Part shown: positions 32,227 to 44,331 of the stretch, piece by piece
Layout of the letters: every line of letters starts with the position of its first letter
Numbering within the stretch: position 1 is the stretch's first letter
Assembly (NCBI GenBank): GCA_024663395.1
Contig: JANFAH010000061.1
Location: forward strand, 1 to 64,000
Direction of reading: 5' to 3'
DNA from: Pisolithus tinctorius
Taxonomy: Eukaryota; Basidiomycota; Agaricomycetes; Boletales; Pisolithaceae
Length of the DNA: 64,000 nucleotides
Notes under the pieces: generated by a model
What the model was told of the DNA's origin: nothing
Seen by the model: only the letters and a program-made list of their open reading frames with translations
Databases searched by the model: none
Made by a program: the position numbers and the translations under genes

Positions 32227-34847
32227 ATGTATGAATTCGATGCACCAGGGACTATCTGTGCACCAAGCGAATATCTGCATCACAACCTAGAGATTGAGGA
32301 GTCTGCCAATATGGAGGGATGTCAGCCAATCATCAGTGCACCTTTGTATGTTGGCATTGAAGTGATGGTGATGTCCACCAGATCCCAAGTGCAGGCAACA
32401 GTGAAACAACCAGAAGACACTTTGCTGAATGACTCCCCCAAAATGCCCAAGGCAGTGGGACCATCCTCTGTGTGCTGATTGCGATTAGTGCTGAAACCTC
32501 TGGCAATGCCCTCTCCAGCGAGCGTTGAGGAGCAACCTATGGAAAGGGAGCTGCCTGCTGCAATGAGCAGTGTGGAAAATGCATGTGAATGTATGGAGGA
32601 TGCACCTACTCCACCTGCTACCAAGAAGGCGACTGCACATCATTGTTGTCCTCCTACACTGCCTGCAGAGACTGGCTGACCTGAAACAGGTATTGAGTTT
32701 GCTAGGAGAGTGAAGAATCACTTCATTCTTCTTGGCCCAGGTGAACAAAGGAAAGGGGATGAGGATGGTGAATGTCCCCCACCTGGGGACACACATGCTG
32801 TAAACACAATGCATGACACACAGATTCCTATGTTGGACACAGGGCAACTCATGTCAGAAGGTGACATAATGAGAGCACTGATGACTAGGGTACCATTGGT
32901 TGTATACCCAGGAAGTGAAGGGATACTCAAAGCAGCTAAGCACAAGTATGATAGGGATCTGTTCTTCAAATGGATCATAGAGGATCCACAGGCTTTCAAG
33001 AACTTCAATATTATGCCTGATGGATTCATCAGTTTGAAACTCCCAGATCGCACTGTCTTCTCATACCTGATATTGAGGTAGATGGCAAGCGACTTAGGGA
33101 GGTCATCATTGACCATGCCCACTCCTTGCTCGCCCACCTAGGCACCAGAAAGATGGTGTCATATATTCATGAATTCCTGTGGTGGGATTTGATGGTGAAA
33201 GATATCACCACATACTGCACATCATGTCAGACTTGCCAATGGAGCAAACCACCAACCCACAAACCATTCAGACTGCTAAACCCACTCTCTGTACCATCCA
33301 GACCTTGGGAATTGATTGGAGTAGACTTTGTGGGACTGCTCCCAGAGTCCAAAGACCATGACAGTGAGTATGACTTGATAACAGTGATTATCGACTTGCT
33401 AACTTCCATGGTGCACATTGTACTGAGCTGAACAACCTATACTGCTCGTGAAGTAGCAGAATTAATGTTCGCCGAGGTGTATAAACACCACGGCTTACCT
33501 CGAGCAATCATTAGTGATTGTGATGTCCTGTCCACTAGTACCTTCTGGAAATGCCTGAATGAGCTAATTGGGATTAAGCAAAAAATGTTGAGTGCATACC
33601 ACCTGGAAACAGATGGCACTACAGAATGCACCAACCGAACCATTGCCCAGATGCTAAGATGCTGCATCAGGCTGAATCAAAAGGACTGGGTGTCATGACT
33701 ACCTGCCATCAAGTTTGCAATCAATAATGCAATGTCGGAGTCAACTGGTTATGCACCATTCTTCCTGAACACTGGATGGATGCCCTGATGGATGATCTGG
33801 GACTCCCTGACAAGAGATGAGTACCCAAGTGTGAGAGTGTTTGCCAATAAAATGAAACTTACTCTGTTGGATGCCCATGACGCAATCCTGAAGGCATGAT
33901 TGAAACAGGTGGTTGGCACTAATAAAAAGCACTGAGTGTGCCCATTTGTTATGGGTGACCTCATGTACATCTCCACCAAGAATATTAGCTTGTCAAGGGG
34001 GACATCACAAAAGCTCATACTGAAATTCATTGGACCATACCACATTTTGGACGACTTCAGGAATAATTCTTATCACATTGAATTACCTGATAACCTAAAG
34101 CAAAGAGGTATTCATGACATGTTTCATTCATCATTGTTAAGGGTGCACATACCTAACAATGATAGAAAGTTCCCTGGATGGAAAGACAATCAGATCCTGG
34201 AACTTGGAGGGACAAACCGAGAATGGGCTGTCGACCAGATAATAAGCCATCATGGCAGCCAATCAGATGTGAAGTTTGAGGTGAAATGGACAGCTGGAGA
34301 TCGAACATGGTTACCCTACAATGAGGTTGTGCACCTGAAAGCACTTACCAATTATTTCAAGGCCATTGGGGTTGATGGGATTGAAAATTTAAGGGATGAG
34401 GGTGATGGGAGCTCGTCAGATGATGACTCCCAGGTGTTCATAGGACACTTGACACCACATATCTATGGGGCCCATTTAAATCACCCATGTCCCAACTGGA
34501 AGTCCCCATCCACCTACCTACACCCCACTATGGCTGGATCCTCCTGCTCTCAAAATCATCAAACCAAGACCAGTCCTTGCCCATACCACCCCCATCATGC
34601 CACTAAGCACAACCGACCTCCTGCATCCTCGAGTCGTCCCTATAACCATTCACACTGCCCTTCGGATCACCCTTGTCGAGCCCACCTATGTTCAGGTTTG
34701 CCTACATGGTCCAACTCACGAGCATCATATACCCACAGGCCCAGGGGACACAAGTGCGACTCCCACTGTCATCATTACACCTGTAAAACTGCCTCCTACC
34801 CAAAGAGGGCACATAGCCGACTGCACCCAGCTCCCTTGATATCTTGA
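32227..34847 (+). pseudogene. chromovirus integrase with C-terminal chromodomain
   Basis: The HHCC zinc domain spans about 33107-33240 (HSLLAHLG ... CTSCQTC). The catalytic core shows GVDFVGLL, ISDCDVLSTSTFW and DGTTECTNRT, so all three acidic residues are present. A GDLMYISTKN segment and GPYHILD follow the usual GPY module. The chromodomain at about 34215-34380 reads REWAVDQIISHHG, KFEVKWTAGDRTWLPYNEV and LTNYFKAIGV. Stops after IVLS, DWVS, GWMP, ILKA and NKKH are all TGA. A low-complexity tail runs to 34847. Confidence 0.88.
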
Positions 34848-34886
34848 CCTGCAAGGCAACCTGTCCCCAGCCCCAAAACTCTAGCG

Positions 34887-35510
34887 ATGCTCCAGAGCAC
34901 CCTGTCCAACATTGTTAGCAAGCTACAGAGTTTAGCTATCAACCACTCACCTGACACGAGACATCATCAGGCCACCACTATGTCGAACCCAGCCCAAAGT
35001 CATTCCATTGAATGGACTAGCTTTGATTATTTTGTCATCTGGGTTGACTCTGGCCCTGGGCAGACAGAGGAGCAACTCTTGGTTCACTGTGAGCAGATTT
35101 GGTCCTTCTTCATGTATGACAGAGTGCTGCAGCAAAACGAGGGAGATCCCCTCGACATCCCTGCTGGATATTGTTGGTTCAGGGAAGCTTACCACCGCAG
35201 AGCCACTACAAGGTCACAATTCACTTACCTTGAACCTGGCATGGGACATTGCATTGTCATCACAGGTCCAGCTCCAACTAGGGAGGAAGTTCTGGGAGTG
35301 GACACTGACCTGCATAGCAGGGAAGAGATAGAGGGTGGACAGGTACTCAATGCTGTGGAGACTGAGACATTGAATAGCCTGCTCTGGGATGTGGCAGAGA
35401 GGGCTAGACACCAGCGCAATCACTCCCAGCAAGGTTACCTGGACTGCCAAGATTGTAGAGGAGACAATCATCATACAAGGGGGCCCCTGGGTGATCGCCC
35501 CAACTCGTTG
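34887..35510 (+). pseudogene. chromovirus extra ORF downstream of pol, first part
   Basis: A separate 210-codon ORF begins about 40 bp after the pol frame ends. It reads MLQSTLSNIVSKLQSLAINH, FDYFVIWVDSGPGQTEEQLL, CEQIWSFFMYDRVLQQNEGD, GMGHCIVITGPAPTREEVLG, then a charged helical region with AERARHQRNHSQQ. No retroviral domain is recognisable. Its last codon triplets straddle the insertion of another gypsy element at 35515; the frame resumes at 43952 and closes at 44295. I recall similar proteins encoded after pol in mushroom gypsy elements, but the role is unknown. Confidence 0.6.
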
Positions 35511-35514
35511 CCAT

Positions 35515-35640
35515 TGTAGTAGGGGAGCAGGGGGAGAGGAGAGGATGAGTCAGCTTTAGTCAGTGGAGGCAGATGGAGAGAGACATGATGTACAGTAGAC
35601 ATAACAGAACGAATCACACCGAGGGTCTTCTCCTATCTCA
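35515..35640 (+). repeat. gypsy-2 5' LTR, 126 bp
   Basis: Begins TGTAGTAGGGGAGCAGGG and ends CTATCTCA. It differs from 43822-43947 at only a few positions. An LTR this short with no visible TATA box is unusual for gypsy elements. Confidence 0.92.
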
Positions 35641-36201
35641 TCATGGTGATGAGAGGGCACTCAAACCCACAGGAAGAACCGCAAGAACCTGCACCGAGAC
35701 CCGCATAGACACTGAGTACAGATATAGCAGTGATACATGCATAAAACCCACAGACCCATATCAACCCGTACCAACCTGACACACAAGACTTAAGAAAACA
35801 GCAGCGCACTGTAGCAACCACACACAACCCTGCCACCCAAACGAGGACAACCAAGGGATGAATGGGGATGGTTCACAGCATGTGTAATGCCCGACACAAT
35901 GTCCAGAATGTTGCCACCACTGGACACACCACTAACAGAAAGTGACATCGCACTAGAGCTGGTGTTGGACTCACCACCAGAGTACACATCCATGAGAGGA
36001 CTACCACCATCCAGACAATTAAGCCCAACATCTGACGACCAACTACAGGACAACACAGCAGCAGCACACTGGTTGCTGCAGTATGTGGGACCCAGTCTAA
36101 CCACCCGAGCTGTAACACAACAACTAATACCACACGAAACCAGTACACTACCCGCATACATCTCAACACCACCACCTACCACAGCAGGGAATTGACAGAC
36201 A

Positions 36202-37418
36202 GTGAACACTGTGCCTGTGACCACAAGATCAGCACAGAGGACAAACCCAGCACAAATTGCAATGATGACAGATCTGAAGCCATTCAGGGGGGACAAGGAC
36301 GAAACACAGGACCCACAGACCTTCCTACACACATTCAAGCATATCATGCAGATGGTGGCAGTGACAGATGAAATGGAGAAAATCGAGGCTCTACAAGACT
36401 ACCTCACACCATGCTCAGAAGCACAAAGGTGGTACAATGGCCTGAACAGCTCCCAGAAAGTGATATGGATGGAGCTGGAGAAGGCATTCAACGAGCAATG
36501 GGAACCACTCCCAGCAGCAGTGAAGACACAGGAGGCATACCAAGATGAACTAACTGCGCTAACACTGAAGGATGAGGAGGTGGGAGCCAGAAAGGAGGTG
36601 GGAGGCATGAAGGTGTGGGTGCACATAGTATGGGTGAAGGAAGCACTATGCCTGGCAAAGGCAGTGGGAGTGGAGAGAGACATAGGCCTTGTTTGCATCG
36701 TACACAAACAACTTCCCAAGGTCATCTGAAAATTGACAAAGAAGAAGTACATGTCCTTCAAAGACCTGGCATCAGAAGTTCAGGGACTGGACACAGAGGA
36801 GATACAGAGGGAGAAGGAGGAACTGGACAAGAAGAAAAAGGAAGAGGATGAGAGAGAAAGGCAACTTGCACAACAGCAGAAGGCATTGTTGGCAGACTTC
36901 ACAGCAAGGTTGCAGCACCTCACAATCACACCTACAAACATTGCAACACCAGCAACGACAGTGCCGAAACCAGCTCCAATAGGCCCCCACTTCGCAATCC
37001 ACAAGGGAGACAAGCACCAACCCCACTCACCGACATGCAGAAGGAAATCATCTGTAACAATGTTGGTAAACTCACACATCATGCAGCAGACCCAGGAGGA
37101 TGGAGAGCATATGAAGCACAACTCACTGCTTGGATACAGACATATGGCAAAGCCACAAGAGTAGCTGAGCACACCCCATTCCCACTATGACCAGGAACAG
37201 CAGCAGTTTGCTTGGGAGAGTGTTACAAGTGCAGAACACATGGCCATACAAGCCATGACTGCCCCATACCTCCCAGAGATAGGATGCATTTGGACCTGAG
37301 GGAAACTGCATGGAGGGCGATGTGCAATCAGGTGTTAGGGCCCATCAACAGAGCTATGGCAACAGATATCAGGTTGGTCATTGAAGACGAGCAGGGAAAA
37401 GAGGATGGGTCGCCATAA
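36202..37418 (+). pseudogene. gypsy-2 gag
   Basis: Starts MNTVPVTTRSAQRTNP. The capsid part shows LKPFRGDKDETQDPQTFLHT, AQRWYNGLNSSQKVIWMELE and KAFNEQW, typical of Retrotrans_gag. A Lys/Glu-rich coiled region follows (36790-36900). The zinc knuckle CYKCRTHGHTSHDC (C-x2-C-x4-H-x4-C) is at about 37219-37260. The frame is broken by stops and shifts between 36729 and 37212. Confidence 0.8.
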
Positions 37419-40071
37419 TGGACAGAACAATGACCCCAGTAGCTCACGAATCATGAGTACAATACATGGGCCCACATGTATCGAACAATACAATTGATGA
37501 CACAGTCAACATATACACAGCAAGCACACAAGCAAATGATGCAGATTCCAAGAGCAACAAAACCGTCCCATTCATACAAAACATAACAATAGACAACATA
37601 AACAGGGAATGAATATGAGTACAAGCCCTGTTCAATGATGGCATGATGATAAACATGATGTGCACAACAGTCTTTGAAACAATCAAACACAGACTAAAAG
37701 GGTGGATCACCTGCTCATGACCACTAAGGATGGCGAACAGCACAGTCATACCAGCAGCAGCACAATGGACAGGAATGATACGAATAGGAGACATCAAAAC
37801 ACAAGGCATGTTCGTGGTGTTTAATAGCAGAGGTGGATGGGCATTCTTAGTAGGAAAACCACTACTAATTGCGTTCAAGGCACAGCACAACTACAACACA
37901 GACCAAGTAACAGTGTCAGATGGAGAATGCATGCTAATGCTACACAACAGATATCACAACCAAACCCACAAACAGGTCATGGGTAGCAAACACAGAACAC
38001 TGGACATCAAGCAATGCGACACTGATAAATGAACTATGGCAAGCAAAGACCCAAGCATGAAACCATGTGCAGTAAACCAGATAAACTCAGATGAAGAGGT
38101 ATTCACAAGACAAACAAACCTGTTCAACATCAAACGAATAGAATACACACAGAAAGTGGTCAGGATAGGGAATGGACTAACAACTGATGAAAAAAGGTGA
38201 GTAAATGAGTTCATGGCAGAATACACTGATGTCTTCGCATGCTCGATCAAGGAGGTACTACTCGTACCAGGCACGTCAATTGACCTTAACATACCAAAAG
38301 AAAAAACCTTCACAACATTGCCTCGACAATGACCACTATCACCACCACAGAAAGCATTCATGCACACATGGGTACAGCAAATGCTAGATGCAGGAATGAT
38401 CGAACCAGCAAACATAAAAGAAATCAAACACATGGCACCAACAGTACTAACACAAAAAACACATGACAACAAAGCAGGCATGACACTGAAGGACCTACAA
38501 CAAGAACTGAATGAACAATGCAGACAAGCAGGCATAGAAGTACCGTTCCCAAACATGGAGAGGAAAGCTGATGAGACAGTGATGAAACAATGGATGGGCA
38601 GTAACACCACAAAGTGGAGGGTCACCCAAAATGTCGCAGAACTCAACAAGGTCACACAAATACCTCCCATGCATCAAGGAGACATAAGAGCAAAACAGCA
38701 GCAGCTAAGTGGTCATAAATACATTTCAGTTTTTGACTTCGCTTCAGGATTCTATGCAATCGAAGTACCAAAACAATGGAGACCATACCTGACCTTCTTC
38801 ATAGAAGGGTGCAGATACTTCTGGTACATGTGCATGGCCATGGGACTAACAGGAGCCCCAACCATGTTCTCAGCAACAATCACAGCCAAGTTACATGACT
38901 TACTAGTGACAAACACAATAGAACTGTTTGTAGACAATGGTGGGACCAGTGACAATACATTCAATGGAATGCTAGACAAGCTATGCAAAGCCTTTCAACG
39001 ATTTTGCGAAAACAACCTGTTGATATTGCCAACAAAGTGCAAACTTTTCATGATGGAAACAACATTTGCAGGAGTGACGGTAGGACCAAACAGAGTACAA
39101 CCAGACATAGCTAAGTTAATGGCAATTGTCAATTGGAAACAACCAGAATATGCACTAAATCTCAGCTCATTCCTAGGACTCACTGGCCACTTCAGAGACC
39201 TCATCAAGGGATATGTGGAAATTGAAGGACTGCTACAGAACCTAGTCAAGGACATTGATGTACCAAAACCAATCGCAAAACGATGTACAGATGAGCCATG
39301 ACAAATTACAAGCTGAAAGACAAGTGGATGACAGAACACACAAGAGTGTTTCTACACCTAAAAGCGGTGCTAATGAACAAACCAGTGCTACACACACCCA
39401 AGTACGACAGAACACCGTTCATTGTCACAACAGATGGGTGCCAAGAGGGCCTAGGAGCCATACTGACACAACAAATACAGATACAACTACCAAGTGGCAA
39501 AATGGCAAATAAAATAGTACCCATCACATTCACATCGAAATGCACATCCACATCTGAATGCAACTACAAACCATTCCTGCTGGAGTTCGCAGCACTCAAA
39601 TATGGCCTAGACCATTTTTCAGATGTTATCTGGGGCTACCCAGTGGAGGTAGAAATGGACTGCCAAGTGCTCAGAGACATGCTGGCCAATGACAGCATAT
39701 CAGCAGCACATGCACAATGGAGAGATGGAATACTAGTGCACAACATAGTAGTGGTAAGACACATCCTGGGCAAACTAAATGTTGTAGTGGACAGCCTGAG
39801 CCAACAGTGGGACAACACAGAACAGACAGACGATGATGGCAGCCAGTGGTCAGTAAACCCAGAACCCAAAGCAATAACAGGACTAGTGAACGATGTATTC
39901 ATGCTAAGCCAATTAGATGATAACCTACAAAAGTTAAGAGACCAGTTCACTGATGAACCAATGTTTCTAGAGATAATAGATGTGATCCTCAATGTTGACA
40001 CAACATCAAACCCAAGAGACTGTAGCAGGGCAAGACACAGAGCATTGCAGTACTTAATAGCAGATGGACAG
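37419..40071 (+). pseudogene. gypsy-2 protease, reverse transcriptase and RNase H
   Basis: A protease-like part (37600-38032) has VQALFNDGMMINMMCTTVF and GGWAFLVGKPLL. The reverse transcriptase runs 38360-39301 with FDFASGFYAIEV, MGLTGAPTMFSATI and FVDNGG, where the expected FVDD has lost one Asp. FAGVTVGPNRVQPDIAK and SSFLGLTGHFRDLI follow. A frameshift near 39298 moves into the RNase H frame: FIVTTDGCQEGLGAIL and VEMDCQVLRDML. The frame reaches YLIADG and meets the insert at about 40069-40072. Confidence 0.85.
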
Positions 40072-42400
40072 TGTCACACACCAAAGGTGTTGTGGACATG
40101 GTTACAGCTGACTCTGCCTAACTCATCGATGAGTTGTGCACCCATGCCATTCAGATGAAGACTAAAGGCCTCATGTGTAGAAAGACTGCTGGACATGAGC
40201 AGTCATCCTTTGCACAAGAACGAGTCATCAGTGCTAGAGAGAAAAGAGGAAGCAGGTTAAGCGCACATTAAAGGTTTTTAGCACCTGTGTATGGCATTCC
40301 GGTTTTTCATCATATCTCCACCATTTCCAAAGATATCGACTCCATTCTCACACTCGCCTAAAGTGCTCAGCCACGCCATCCTGCCTTCCAAATTTGGAGA
40401 GGATCCTTGCACCCTACACATTTCTACAGCACTCCAACCATCAGATGCTCATTTTGCTAAGTCCATCAGATATGGCCACCTCTTCGTCGATCATCTCGCT
40501 GTAGGGAACGAGTTCAAGTTCCCTAGGAGAATCCATCTTGGTCAGGAGTTTAGGGGTGGAAGGACTTGTTTTATTTCTTGCCTTTGTTTTTGTGTTTGTA
40601 CCCCTGGACTTGGTGGCGAGCAGCCATGTTGCTGACTAAGCATGTGCGCTGTGTTCGTGCGAGTTCAGTTTACCATGGAACCAGTACATGTCACAGGCCC
40701 TCAGTAGTAGGGTGATCTAGTCTTGCATTGTGGCGAGTGTTCGAAGTTAGATTTATTACTTTGGGGAGTACCCAAAGGGCCAGGAGGACTGGCAAGAGCT
40801 ATTGGACAGACAGAGTTAAGTTTTCCATTTGAGTTCGCATTTTTTTTACATTTTTACTACACTTCTTTTTCTCCAGAGAGAACCTCCCTCTTGGGTCGAG
40901 AATTATACTTGCCCATCATTACTGACTATTACTATTTCTAGGTATATCTATTTTACCTATTCCTACATCGCTTGTCTCATTTGCCAGAGACAATGGCTAT
41001 GTATATCTGCCAGGTGTTCCCACCAGCTTCTGTCCTGAAGCCCCCTGGTTCATTCCCTCACTGTCAGCACTGTCCCATCCCATGCAGCTTGGTCAGCATG
41101 TTCTCCTCGTCAGTATGACTTCCAGAAGGACATTCTTTGGTTGCCTCAGGTCTGTCACTCAGTTACAAAAGTCTTATGTGGTCATTTCAGTCTCCCCACT
41201 TGATGAAGCATATGGATTGTTCCTCCCTACTCCCTGCACCATCTTTATTCCAGTCTTGTCCATCATTCTTCCTGCATTGCGACAGCTGCAGTATAATCTA
41301 CTGTCCTCCAGCCTCCCTGATCACATTCATGACAAGTACAACATGCATCTTGCCTTTTTACTGCAAGACCCAGCAGAAGACATCCCCCCTTCTCCCTCTC
41401 CTCCATCAGAGCCCCATTCATGAAGTATTTATTGACTTCGCTGAGAGGATGAATGGGTGGGAGACACAATCACCTATGCTCCCATTACTCCACAGACCCC
41501 CAATGCCCTAGCCTTTTGACACCTGACTCATGCTGTCCTTTTCTGGAATTAATACTTCCCCATCTGGAAACACTGTCTATCTGTTATCCAATCTGTTGGT
41601 CCAGTGATGTCTCCGCTGAGATCTGACTTGCATCGCCACCCCCTAATGTGATATCAGTGTGCTTACCCAGTTTCTGACTCTATTTGACTCATACTGTGAT
41701 ATTTTGACTCTCCTTGACTCATTTATTTCCAATACTTACCAATTCTTCTATGCTTGCTTACTTTTCATTTCTCGCTTACTCATCATGATTACTCAGTCCT
41801 TACTCAATACTTACCAAGTGTTTGTGCCTTGTTTGTCACAAGCTGTGCCCCCCCCCCCCCCCACAGTATATAAACCCCCATGTACTTAGCTACCAGAAAA
41901 AAGCAATCAGAAGCAGTCCAGCAGTCAGTTCAGCTCAGCTCAGCATATCTCATCATTGACAGTTGAGGCTCCACAAAGGGGTCTATCTGTCATCATTTGT
42001 ATACTTGGTAGTTGAGGCTCATTCAGAAGAGTCTATCTGCCATCCTTCATCATCTGAAGCTTCCTCTTAGTCAGCACTCTTGCTTAGTCATCCATCCACT
42101 CCTGCGTAACTCATCATCAACTTGTGCCAGGAACACATATTATCAAGTCCATTACTCCCAGGTCCTTTTGGCTGAACACCTTCACTCTGTTCAGCATCCC
42201 CTCCTCAGTCATCATCCATTCATCTACTCCTGTGTAACTTGTTGACAACTTGTGCCAGGAGCACCTCTACTTGAAGTCTCCCCCACATTTAGGTTTCTCT
42301 GCACTCCAGGTTCTGCAGAGGCAAACCACCACTTGCTCTTATTTGTCTTTGGTGTTGGATTTGTTTGGTTTTCACCAGCATTCCACACTTTGACTCACAA
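40072..42400. mobile_element. 2.3-kb insert inside gypsy-2, unresolved; probably LTR material
   Basis: The gypsy-2 frame is interrupted between YLIADG and LWCIYSKMN. The insert starts near TGTCACACAC and ends TTTGACTCACA, the same end pattern as the solo LTRs in this window. ATGG occurs just outside both ends (40064 and 42401), a possible duplication, but the boundaries are not exact. Inside, 41846-41860 is a run of 15 C followed by CAGTATATAAACCCC, a strong TATA box, and two near-copy pairs follow (TTGAGGCTC...GTCTATCTG and ACTCCTG...CTTGTGCCAGGA). The first half (40290-40650) has a 114-codon ORF with no family. It may be two nested LTRs. Confidence 0.5.
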
Positions 42401-42429
42401 TGGCTATGGTGCATATACAGCAAAATGAA

Positions 42430-43730
42430 CATATGGCCCTGAAGCAGAACTGAGTGCATAACTAGGCAAGAAGTGGAACAAGAGGCAAAATGCACACACA
42501 ATACAGGAGGACACTGGGGATGCAATGTGCTGAAAATCGCCCTCACAGACCACTACTACTCCCCAAAGATTGACATCTCAATCATGAAGGTGATCACAGA
42601 CTGCACTAAGTGCAAAAGTTTCGGAACACAACACATTCACTCACTACTAGAACCAATCACATGCAGGCACCTGTTCGAACTTCTAATGGGTGACTACCTG
42701 AGCATGCCCACCAGCAAGGGCAGATACCATACACTAGGCCTGTTCATGGACACATTCTCCCAACATCTTTGGGTAACAAAGTTCAAAACAGCAGGCATGG
42801 CCAAAACAACAATAGACAGTCCGTCAGCAATCTTCAACACATATGTCACACCTGAAATGTTCATGACTGATGGTGGAAAGCACTTTGACAACCACACAGT
42901 AAAGGAATTCTGCAGAAAATGGTCATGCAAACACCATGTAGTAGCAGCATGCTCCCCATGGGTAAATGGACTAGTAGAAGGAACAAACAAACTACTACTA
43001 CATGTGCTGAAATGACTCTGCACACCAGAGCTAGGTGAGGACAACACAGACACAACAAAGTGGGAGCGACTACCAGGAACATGGCTGGACCATCTAGACA
43101 ACGCAGTAAGGGCACTCAACAATCACCTACTACCAGCATTCAAACACATGCCAAAAGAACTCCTACTAGGACTTGTTGTTGACACCAAACACACCAGACC
43201 AGAGGACACAATGATGCCATTGGATGCCATGGAAGCAGCAATGCACATGGCATATGCAGCACAACAAAGACTGGATGGGTACGATGAAGCAGTGAAACAC
43301 ATGTTGGAAAGAAAAAGGGCATTTGACCGAAGAATCTTATGAAAACACCCAGGCGAAGTAGTCTTTAATCCTGGACAACTCATCCAGATCTATAGAAGTG
43401 ACACTGACTACATGTTTAAAACAGAATGCAAACTAGTTCCGAAGTGGTCAATGCCACACAGGATCGCAGAGTGGCTCCGGAATGCTTACAAGCTCATCAC
43501 ACTGAATGGAATCCCACTACATGGCGAATACAGTGCAAGATGGTTACACGCATTCATACCATGAGAAGGTACCAAACTACATATAGACCAAGCAGCATAC
43601 ACACAAAGACTACAGGAAAGGATGGGGATGGATGAGCAGATGGTGGAGGTGGCTAAAGGAGACAGTGAAGAGGGCAAAAGGATGGAAGAGACAAAGGAAG
43701 AAGGCAGTCAGGAAGAAGGAACATGAGGCC
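42430..43730 (+). pseudogene. gypsy-2 integrase
   Basis: The frame resumes with RTECITRQEVEQEAKC. HHCC-like zinc part: GGHWGCN ... CTKCKSFG. Core: LMGDYLSMPTSKG, EMFMTDGGKHFDN and WVNGLVEGTNKLLL, giving D, D and E all present. Stops occur at 43013 and after RAFDRRIL (43340), both TGA. The C-terminal module at 43345-43562 reads GEVVFNPGQLIQIYRSD, KLVPKWSMPHRI and YSARWLHAFIP. No chromodomain follows, unlike the surrounding chromovirus; the tail is Glu/Lys-rich. Confidence 0.85.
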
Positions 43731-43821
43731 CCCCAACAGAAGATAAGGGCAAAACTATAACAGAGGATGATGATGGCAGGAAGTGATGAGGATGTCGTGG
43801 GTCTTTTTTGATGGGGGCACA

Positions 43822-43947
43822 TGTAGTAGGGGAGCAGGGGGAGAGGAGAGGATGAGTCAGCTTTAGTCAGTGGAGGCAGACAGAGAGAGATGCAATGTAC
43901 AGTAGACATAACAGAACAAATCACACCGAGGGTCTTCTCCTATCTCA
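43822..43947 (+). repeat. gypsy-2 3' LTR, 126 bp
   Basis: Partner of 35515-35640, preceded by the polypurine tract at about 43811-43821. Confidence 0.92.
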
Positions 43948-43951
43948 CCAT

Positions 43952-44295
43952 TTAGAACACAAGGATCAGAGAGGCCTTGGGCCAGCAGACATTGCAAGAC
44001 CTCTCATGCAAGCAGGCATCATGAGGCACCTAAAAACACTACTGATAATTGTCAGAGTGCCACTGTCACCAGTTCCTTGACCTCTACCTTAGACATGGAT
44101 CCCCCTTTTGACACCCTTGCCAATCCTGCTCATATCATGATTAACCATCTAAATGTCAACAGCATCTTTGGTGGCCTGGATGATGAAGGGGAATACAGAG
44201 AGGATTATGATGGCATAGCAGATGTGGAGGGTGAAGTTGATGAAATGATGCCCCAGGACAAGACCGTGGGAAGTGCTGGGGATGCAGCTTTGTAA
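43952..44295 (+). pseudogene. chromovirus extra ORF, last part
   Basis: Without the inserted element the reading frame continues through RTQGSERPWASRHC and SSLTSTLDMDPPFDTLANPA to an acidic end (DDEGEYREDYDGIADVEGEV) and a TAA at 44293-44295. The polypurine tract of the chromovirus follows 37 bp later. Confidence 0.6.
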
Positions 44296-44331
44296 GCAAG
44301 TCTTACACGAAGAAAGGGTACTTTGTACCCT

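Larger units (their letters stand above)
35515..43947 (+). mobile_element. second Ty3/gypsy element, 8,433 bp including a 2.3-kb insert
   Basis: Identical-length 126-bp LTRs (35515-35640 and 43822-43947) start TGTAGTAGGGGAG and end CTATCTCA. The target duplication is CCAT (35511-35514 and 43948-43951). A primer-site candidate TGGTGATGAGAG begins 3 bp after the left LTR, and the purine tract GATGGGGGCACAT precedes the right one. It carries gag, protease, reverse transcriptase, RNase H and integrase. LTR start and purine tract match the small element at 3135-5167, which may be its non-autonomous partner. It lies inside the extra ORF of the chromovirus. Confidence 0.92.

Noticed and set aside
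44077..44295. Stand-alone small acidic protein
   Set aside because: It is the end of the chromovirus extra ORF; the frame is continuous with 34887-35510 once gypsy-2 is skipped.
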